Assembly: GCF_002007105.1 (NCBI RefSeq)
Contig: NZ_MVBC01000022.1
Coordinates: 1 to 64,000 of the forward strand
DNA: 64,000 nucleotides
Direction: 5' to 3'
Source: Hymenobacter sp. CRA2
GTDB taxonomy: Bacteria; Bacteroidota; Bacteroidia; Cytophagales; Hymenobacteraceae
The notes beneath the pieces were generated by a model. That model did not search any database. It saw nothing but the letters and a program-made list of their open reading frames with translations, and was not told the DNA's origin. The position numbers were made by a program, and so were the translations under genes. Numbering within the stretch: the first letter of the stretch is position 1; each line of letters starts with the position of its first letter. This document shows positions 59,378-64,000 of the stretch, one piece after another.

Positions 59378-60445
59378 ATGCCGCAAACGACCCTAAGCCA
59401 ACGGGAACGAGTCGCGCAGCTGCTGCACGCCGAGGCCGCGCAGCTGACCGTCGCCGCCAGCCAGCACTACCAGCAGCAGGGCGGCCCCGTTGCCGACGAA
59501 CCGCATCTGCGCCGGCAGTTTTACGAGCACCTGCTGCCCCTGGCCAACGCCGTGCTCATGGACAGCCCGGCGCTGTTTGCCGCCCATCTGGAGCAGGAGC
59601 GCACCGCGGTGGCCGATCAGGCCCAACTGCTGCGGCAGCTCACCGCGCTCCGCCAAACCTTGTTGCTGCGCCTGCCCATCGGCCAGTACGCCTTGCTGGC
59701 TTCTCTGCTCAGCGCGGGCTGCGCGCTGCTGGAAGAGCCCGAGCCGCTTGCCCTGCCCTCGGTACCCGAAGTTGCCCCGACTGGCCTGCAAGCCCTGGCC
59801 GATGAATACCTGCGCCTGCTGCTGCTCCCTGACCGGCCCGCTGCCTGCCAGCTGATACTGGAAGCCGCCCGCGCCGGCACCGACGTGCGCCACCTGTACC
59901 TGCAGGTGCTGCAGCCGGTGCAGCAGGAAGTGGGGCAGCAGTGGCACCGCGGCGAAATATCCGTGGCGCAGGAGCACTTCTGCACCGCCACCACCCAGCT
60001 GCTGATGGGCCAGCTGCAGCCTTACCTGACCGGTACGCCGCGCAACGGCCGCCGCTTACTGGCCGCCTGCGTAGCCGGCGACCTGCACGCGCTGGGCCTG
60101 CAGATGGTGGCCGATTTTCTGGAGCACGACGGCTGGGACGTGTACTTCCTCGGCGCCAGCACCCCCGCCGACACGGTGCTGCAAACCGTGGCCGATCTGC
60201 AAATCGATTTGGTGCTGACTGCGGCCTCCATGCCGCACCACGTGCCGCTCGTCACGGAGCTGGTCAGCAACCTGCGGCATAACCCCGAAACCCAATTGAC
60301 CCGCGTGCTGGTAGGCGGCCGGCCCTTTAGCCACGACGCCACGCTGTGGCAGCGCGTCGGCGCCGATGCCTGCGCCTCCAGCGCCGAGCAGGCCGTGCAG
60401 GTGGTGCGCCAGTTGTTCGGCCCTTCCGATGCCCTGCCTGCGTAG
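59378..60445 (+). CDS. Stand-alone B12-binding protein with CarH-type light-sensor motif
   Basis: A 355-aa cytosolic protein without a DNA-binding domain. Residues 1-120 are helical and unrecognised. Residues about 140-220 form the helical cap, with W189 followed by nine residues and E199-H200, the Wx9EH motif of CarH/LitR photoreceptors that shields adenosylcobalamin. Residues about 225-345 are the B12-binding Rossmann domain, with D235-x-H237-x-x-G240 (lower-ligand motif), FLGASTPADTVLQT and LVGGRPF. It is probably a light- or B12-sensing regulator acting on a partner protein. It is divergent from the metal response regulator. Confidence 0.83.
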   Translation: MPQTTLSQRERVAQLLHAEAAQLTVAASQHYQQQGGPVADEPHLRRQFYEHLLPLANAVLMDSPALFAAHLEQERTAVADQAQLLRQLTALRQTLLLRLPIGQYALLASLLSAGCALLEEPEPLALPSVPEVAPTGLQALADEYLRLLLLPDRPAACQLILEAARAGTDVRHLYLQVLQPVQQEVGQQWHRGEISVAQEHFCTATTQLLMGQLQPYLTGTPRNGRRLLAACVAGDLHALGLQMVADFLEHDGWDVYFLGASTPADTVLQTVADLQIDLVLTAASMPHHVPLVTELVSNLRHNPETQLTRVLVGGRPFSHDATLWQRVGADACASSAEQAVQVVRQLFGPSDALPA

Positions 60446-60462
60446 CCGCGCCAGGCACTGAC

Positions 60463-60500
60463 AAAACGGCCGGGCTGCGTTCAGACAGTCCGGCCGTTTT
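60463..60500. terminator. Bidirectional terminator
   Basis: AAAACGGCCGGG pairs with TCCGGCCGTTTT (one G:T), followed on each side by A/T runs; it lies between the B12-binding protein gene (+) and the TPR gene (-). Confidence 0.8.
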
Positions 60501-60541
60501 ATTCCAGCATCCCGACAAATTGTTAGGCGTGCCGAATATTT

Positions 60542-60883
60542 TTAGTCGTCTTCGTAGTCGAGCCCGAGCACATTATTGAGGGCACCCTGCAACTCGGCGG
60601 CGGCGTGCATTTGCCCGGCTTTGCGGGCTACCGTGAGGCCCGTACGCAGGATTTTTTCGGCCTCCTCCATGTGGCCTTGCTCTTGCCGAAGCTTGCCGGC
60701 GTGGTAATAAGTGCCCACATAATCAGGGTGTTCCGTGAGGAGCTTCTGGTAGTATTGCCAGGCCGTATCCTGGTCCCCGGCCGAGCGGTACTCGGTGGCC
60801 AGGGCGTACACGGTAAAGGCATCGGTGGGGTCTTCTTTATAGAAGGTGAGCAGTTGCTCCAAGCGGCTAGGCGGGGTTTCCAT
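60542..60883 (-). CDS. Small tetratricopeptide-repeat protein
   Basis: A 113-aa cytosolic protein with about two and a half TPR units: AFTVYALATEYRSAGDQDTA, AWQYYQKLLTEHPDYVGTYY, AGKLRQEQGHMEEAEKILRTG, in sequence. TPRs scaffold protein interactions. It is divergent from etfB with a 73-base gap; no other partner is evident. Confidence 0.82.
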   Translation of the reverse strand: METPPSRLEQLLTFYKEDPTDAFTVYALATEYRSAGDQDTAWQYYQKLLTEHPDYVGTYYHAGKLRQEQGHMEEAEKILRTGLTVARKAGQMHAAAELQGALNNVLGLDYEDD

Positions 60884-60956
60884 CGGCAGGATTTTCCAGT
60901 ATCTTCGGCCCGAAATTAGGGCATTGCCCGCATCTTCTGACCCTTAAGTCGACCTG

Positions 60957-61697
60957 ATGAAGTTTCTCGTTTGCATTAGCAACGTCCCGGACACGACGAC
61001 CAAAATTACGTTTACCCCGGATAATAAGGAGTTTAACAAGGCGGGCGTGCAGTTCGTCATCAACCCTTGGGATGAGTATGCACTCACTCGCGCCATTGAG
61101 CTGAAAGAAGCTCAGGGCAGCGGTTCGGTGACCGTGCTCAACGTCGGCGAAGCCGATACCGAGCCCAACATCCGCAAGGCCCTGGCCATCGGGGCCGACG
61201 ACGCCATCCGCGTCAACGCAGCCCCGAAGGACGCTTGGTTTGTAGCCCAGCAGATTGCTCACTACGCCAAGGAAGGTGGCTACGACGTCATCCTGATGGG
61301 CAAAGAAAGCATCGACTACAACGGCTTCCAGGTGCACGGCATGGTGGGCGAGCTGCTCGGCATCCCGACGGTGGCCCCGGCCATGAAGCTGGACATGAGC
61401 GGCAACACCGCCACGCTGGAGCGCGAAATCGAAGGCGGCAAGGAAATCGTGGAGGTGAACACCCCCTTCGTGGCCTCCTGCCAGCAGCCGATGTGCGAGC
61501 CCCGCATCCCGAACATGCGCGGCATCATGACGGCCCGCACCAAGCCGCTGAAAGTGGTAGAAGCCGTAGGCGAAGGCGCTGCCACTTCGGTAGCCGAGTA
61601 CGCGTTGCCGCCCAAAAAGCAGGGCGTGAAGCTCATCCCGGCCGAAAACGCCGGCGAGTTGATCAAGCTGCTGCGCAACGAAGCCAAAGTTATCTAG
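60957..61697 (+). CDS. etfB: Electron transfer flavoprotein beta subunit
   Basis: A 246-aa subunit starting MKFLVCISNVPDTTTKI. It shows the ETF beta pattern: INPWDEYALTRAIELKE, ILMGKESIDYNGFQVHGMVGELLG (signature loop) and EPRIPNMRGIMTARTKPLKV. It binds AMP and forms ETF with EtfA, passing electrons from acyl-CoA dehydrogenases to the quinone pool. The stop TAG runs straight into a paired-arm repeat that separates it from etfA. Confidence 0.96.
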   Translation: MKFLVCISNVPDTTTKITFTPDNKEFNKAGVQFVINPWDEYALTRAIELKEAQGSGSVTVLNVGEADTEPNIRKALAIGADDAIRVNAAPKDAWFVAQQIAHYAKEGGYDVILMGKESIDYNGFQVHGMVGELLGIPTVAPAMKLDMSGNTATLEREIEGGKEIVEVNTPFVASCQQPMCEPRIPNMRGIMTARTKPLKVVEAVGEGAATSVAEYALPPKKQGVKLIPAENAGELIKLLRNEAKVI

Positions 61698-61810
61698 TTT
61701 AAGAGTTTATGGGTTTGTGAGTTAATGAGTTATGCAGATCATACTCATTGCTCTTCCGCCCATATCCCTCCTTAACTCTTAAACTCCCTCAACTCTCAAA
61801 CTCAAACAGC
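61695..61810. repeat. Paired-arm intergenic element between etfB stop and etfA start
   Basis: The left arm begins in the etfB stop (TAG) and reads GTTTAAGAGTT (61697-61707), then GGGTTTGTGAGTTAATGAGT. The right arm reads AACTCTTAAAC (61774-61784), CCTCAACTCTCAAACTCAAA, and stops 2-3 bases before the etfA ATG. The 11-base cores are perfect reverse complements. Confidence 0.75.
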
Positions 61811-62788
61811 ATGTCTGTTCTCGTAGTAGTAGAATGCGATAAGGGCGAAGTGAAAAAATCTTCGCTGGAAGTAGCGTCGTACGGCGCGCAGGTGGCCCAG
61901 GCCCTGGGCACCACGGCTACGGCCGTGGCCGTGGGCGAGGCGACCGAAGCCAACTTGGCCCAGCTCGGCGAGCAGGGCATCACGAAGGTGCTGTTCGACA
62001 ACGAGCCGCGCCTGAAGGATTTCGTGAACGGTGCCTATACCAAGCTGATTGCCGCCGCCGCCCAGCAGGAGCAGAGCCAGGTAATCGTGCTGGCCAACTC
62101 CAACATCGGGGCCTCGGTAGGTTCGCGCCTCGCGGTGCGCCTGAAGGCTTCGCTGGCTACCAACGTGGTGGAGCTGCCCAAGATTGAGGGCGGTCAGTTC
62201 ACGGTGAAGCGCGGCGCCTTCTCGGGCAAGGCCTTTGCCGATATGGTGCTGAGCGGCGAGCGGAAAATCATTGCCGTGAAGAAGAACAGCATCGAGGCGC
62301 AGCACAACGCCGGCCAAACGGCCCAGGTGGAGGCTTTCTCGGCCCAGCTGAGCGACGCTGACTTCGCCGACGCGCCCAAGCAAGTGGTGATGCAGGACCA
62401 GGCCGGCGGCATCCTGCTGCCCGAAGCCGACAAGGTGGTATCGGGTGGCCGCGGCATGAAAGGCCCCGAAAACTGGCACCTGATCGAGGAGCTGGCAACG
62501 GCCCTGGGTGCGGCTACGGCCTGCTCCAAGCCGGTATCGGACGTAGACTGGCGCCCCCACCACGAGCACGTGGGCCAAACGGGCATCACCGTTTCGCCGA
62601 ACTTGTATATTGCCTGCGGTATCTCGGGCGCTATCCAGCACCTGGCCGGCGTCAACTCGTCGAAGGTTATCGTGGTCATCAACAAGGACCCCGAAGCTCC
62701 CTTCTTCAAAGCCGCCGACTACGGCATCGTGGGCGACGTGTTTGAGGTGCTGCCCAAGCTCACCCAAGCCGTTAAGGAACTGGGCTAG
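61811..62788 (+). CDS. etfA: Electron transfer flavoprotein alpha subunit
   Basis: A 325-aa subunit. I use the ATG at 61811 (MSVLVVVECDKGEVKKSSLE), since an upstream TTG would translate the repeat. The FAD-binding C-terminal half has VVSGGRGMKGPENWHLIEEL, ATACSKPVSDVDWRPH, VGQTGITVSPNLYIACGISG and INKDPEAPFFKAADYGIVGD, all hallmarks of EtfA. It works with EtfB. Confidence 0.97.
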   Translation: MSVLVVVECDKGEVKKSSLEVASYGAQVAQALGTTATAVAVGEATEANLAQLGEQGITKVLFDNEPRLKDFVNGAYTKLIAAAAQQEQSQVIVLANSNIGASVGSRLAVRLKASLATNVVELPKIEGGQFTVKRGAFSGKAFADMVLSGERKIIAVKKNSIEAQHNAGQTAQVEAFSAQLSDADFADAPKQVVMQDQAGGILLPEADKVVSGGRGMKGPENWHLIEELATALGAATACSKPVSDVDWRPHHEHVGQTGITVSPNLYIACGISGAIQHLAGVNSSKVIVVINKDPEAPFFKAADYGIVGDVFEVLPKLTQAVKELG

Positions 62789-62799
62789 GCAAGTGACTG

Positions 62800-62857
62800 C
62801 GCAGGGTGCGGGCGGGAAAAAAATGGGCTAACCTTTTCCTCTCGCCCGCATTCTGCG
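62800..62857. terminator. Long imperfect hairpin after etfA
   Basis: CGCAG, TGCGGGCG and GGAAAA on the left pair with TTTTCC, CGCCCGCA and CTGCG on the right, with small interruptions. It lies 12 bases past the etfA stop, so it probably ends or dampens the etf transcript. Confidence 0.6.
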
Positions 62858-62906
62858 TTAGAAGCAATTCAGTCACCCATCACATCCGCTCATTCACTTC
62901 TCCCTC

Positions 62907-63530
62907 GTGAAGAAAATTCAGCTCGAAATTCTGGGCTTGTCCTCCAGCCAGTCGCAGTCGGGGTCGTTTGCCCTGATCCTGGGCGAAAAGCACGGCAACC
63001 GTCGCCTGCCCATCATCATTGGCATGTTTGAGGCGCAAAGCATTGCCATCCAGATCGAGAAAATCAACCCAAACCGTCCGCTTACGCACGACCTGTTCAA
63101 GTCATTCGCCGAGCAGGTACACGTGAGCATTCTGGAAGTGCTCATCTCCGACCTCAAGGAAGGGGTGTTCTACTCCAAGATTGTGTGCTCCGACGGGGCT
63201 ACCACCTTCGAGCTTGATTCTCGTCCTTCCGACGCCATTGCCATCGGCCTGCGCTTCGGTGTGCCCATCTACACCGTGGAAAGCGTAATGAGCGAAGCCG
63301 GCATCATCCTCTCGGACCTCGACGAAGGCGCCGAAAGCGACGAGGATGATGACGACGAGGACGACGACACCCCGAGCACCCGCACCGAGGTAGCGGAAAC
63401 CAAGGAGCCCAGCGGGCAGGTGTCGCTCGACGAACTGACCAAGATGCTGGCCCAGGCGCTGGAACGTGAGGACTACGAGAAAGCCGCCAAAATCCGCGAC
63501 GAGCTGAACAAGCGCAAGGACAAAGAATAG
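62907..63530 (+). CDS. DUF151 bifunctional-nuclease-family protein with C-terminal UVR motif
   Basis: A 207-aa protein from a GTG start (MKKIQLEILGLSSSQSQSGS). The DUF151 domain (about 1-130) shows RRLPIIIGMFEAQSIAIQIE, FYSKIVCSDGATTFELDSRP and SDAIAIGLRFGVPIYT. An acidic linker (about 138-152, DEDDDDEDDD) leads to a UVR motif (LDELTKMLAQALEREDYEKA, AKIRDELNKRK), which mediates protein contacts in UvrB/UvrC-type systems. Family members are reported as nucleases with DNase and RNase activity. It follows etfA at 118 bases. Confidence 0.92.
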   Translation: MKKIQLEILGLSSSQSQSGSFALILGEKHGNRRLPIIIGMFEAQSIAIQIEKINPNRPLTHDLFKSFAEQVHVSILEVLISDLKEGVFYSKIVCSDGATTFELDSRPSDAIAIGLRFGVPIYTVESVMSEAGIILSDLDEGAESDEDDDDEDDDTPSTRTEVAETKEPSGQVSLDELTKMLAQALEREDYEKAAKIRDELNKRKDKE

Positions 63531-63536
63531 CCGGAG

Positions 63537-64000
63537 TCAACTCCCTGGCTTTGCCTGCCACTGCATGACGGCCTGCTTCCCCTGAGGAGCGGGCCGTTCT
63601 GTTTGGGGGTGGCCCGGGTGTTGCGCCGTGTTATCAGCCGGCGGTGCTACGTGGCGGTGGTCGAAAAACGCGCCGAGGCCGAGGGTGAAGAGCAGCATGC
63701 CATACAGCGCGTGCTCCAGCCATACCAGCCGCAGCGAGCGGGTACGGGCGTAGGTCTGGGCAAAAAACCACCCGCCGACGAAAGTCAGCAGCACGGCCAG
63801 CCAGTTGAGGTAAATGACGTGCAGCAGGGCAAACACGGCCGCGCTGACCCACACGCGCAGTTGCTTGGCGGGAAACAACCGGCGGTAACGGCGGAAGAAG
63901 AATGCGCGGTAAATCAGCTCCTGCGGGTACACCGAGAGCAACGGGTAGAGCACCAGCAGCACCAGCCAAGCCACGGGTTGCTGGCGGGGCATGTCGAGCC
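63537..64000 (-). CDS. CPBP-family intramembrane protease, C-terminal part (runs off the window)
   Basis: 151 residues are visible from an internal Met at 63992, but the frame stays open to the window edge, and the family usually has more N-terminal helices, so the true start lies outside. Membrane helices and CPBP (CAAX/Abi) motifs are seen: PQELIYRAFF (motif 1 EExxxR, here QE), VFALLHVIYLNW (FxxxH) and WLEHALYG (HxxxB). These proteases cleave or process membrane proteins. The Gln in motif 1 makes full activity uncertain. The tail is Pro/Gln-rich. Confidence 0.75.
   Translation of the reverse strand, partial: LDMPRQQPVAWLVLLVLYPLLSVYPQELIYRAFFFRRYRRLFPAKQLRVWVSAAVFALLHVIYLNWLAVLLTFVGGWFFAQTYARTRSLRLVWLEHALYGMLLFTLGLGAFFDHRHVAPPADNTAQHPGHPQTERPAPQGKQAVMQWQAKPGS

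Noticed and set aside
1-64000. tRNA or rRNA genes
   Set aside because: No tRNA cloverleaf with GGTTCGAATCC-type T-arm and no rRNA core sequence was seen on either strand in intergenic regions; this was a visual check only.

Overview
The window reads as a chromosomal segment of a high-GC Bacteroidetes bacterium, most likely Hymenobacter or a close relative (inference). The evidence is a SusC/SusD/SusE outer-membrane glycan-import set, several secreted proteins ending in type IX secretion (T9SS) C-terminal sorting domains, a PIDGG-type sorted small protein, DUF2027-Smr, DUF3078 and DUF2279 proteins, promoter boxes of the Bacteroidetes TAnnTTTG type, and an almost complete lack of Shine-Dalgarno sequences.

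Layout. 1-117 is the 3' end of an IS630-type transposase, followed by a secreted M1 peptidase. 2091-3011 is an AT-rich islet with two unrecognised genes, one of them a 57-residue membrane protein. Next come a DUF2027-Smr protein, a gap holding a degenerate array of about 42-nt units, and a DUF2279 protein. 5781-18676 is an alpha-glucan utilisation locus: T9SS-secreted GH13 amylase, BadF-type sugar kinase, T9SS surface protein, susE, susD, susC and a secreted esterase with an N-terminal glucan-binding-like domain. 18810-27211 is a complete trp operon in the order leader-E-G-D-C-F-B-A plus a DAHP synthase. It begins with a 21-codon leader peptide carrying three consecutive Trp codons and a terminator hairpin, which is a classical attenuator layout.

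27321-41363 is mixed: a membrane AraC regulator, a DoxX fusion, phenylalanine 4-hydroxylase behind its own terminator-containing leader, a PIDGG-type small protein, a 1037-residue T9SS nidogen-like protein, a dienelactone hydrolase, a TetR/UbiB-kinase pair, an OmpA-like protein, and a photolyase with an SDR partner. 41715-50587 holds pyruvate carboxylase, two tandem secreted paralogs of unknown function, outer-membrane proteins and a disordered R/D/N/G-rich protein. 50963-59215 is a heavy-metal efflux locus: response regulator, sensor kinase, TolC, adaptor and CzcA-type RND pump, all on the minus strand. Four direct repeats at exact 11-bp spacing lie upstream of its TolC gene. 59378-64000 has a stand-alone B12-binding photosensor-like protein, a TPR protein, etfB-etfA, a DUF151-UVR nuclease-like protein and a truncated CPBP protease.

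The most unusual structure is a recurring intergenic architecture. In at least three same-strand gene pairs (etfB-etfA, SDR-photolyase, response regulator-kinase) a GTTTAAGAGTT-type arm begins at the upstream stop codon. A low-complexity arm of opposite polarity (AACTC/CCTC/TACCC words) runs up to the downstream start codon. trpG-trpD has the same layout built from a different word (GGTGAA/TTCACC). I know of no description of these elements. All family assignments were made by reading motifs; no database or folding search was run.
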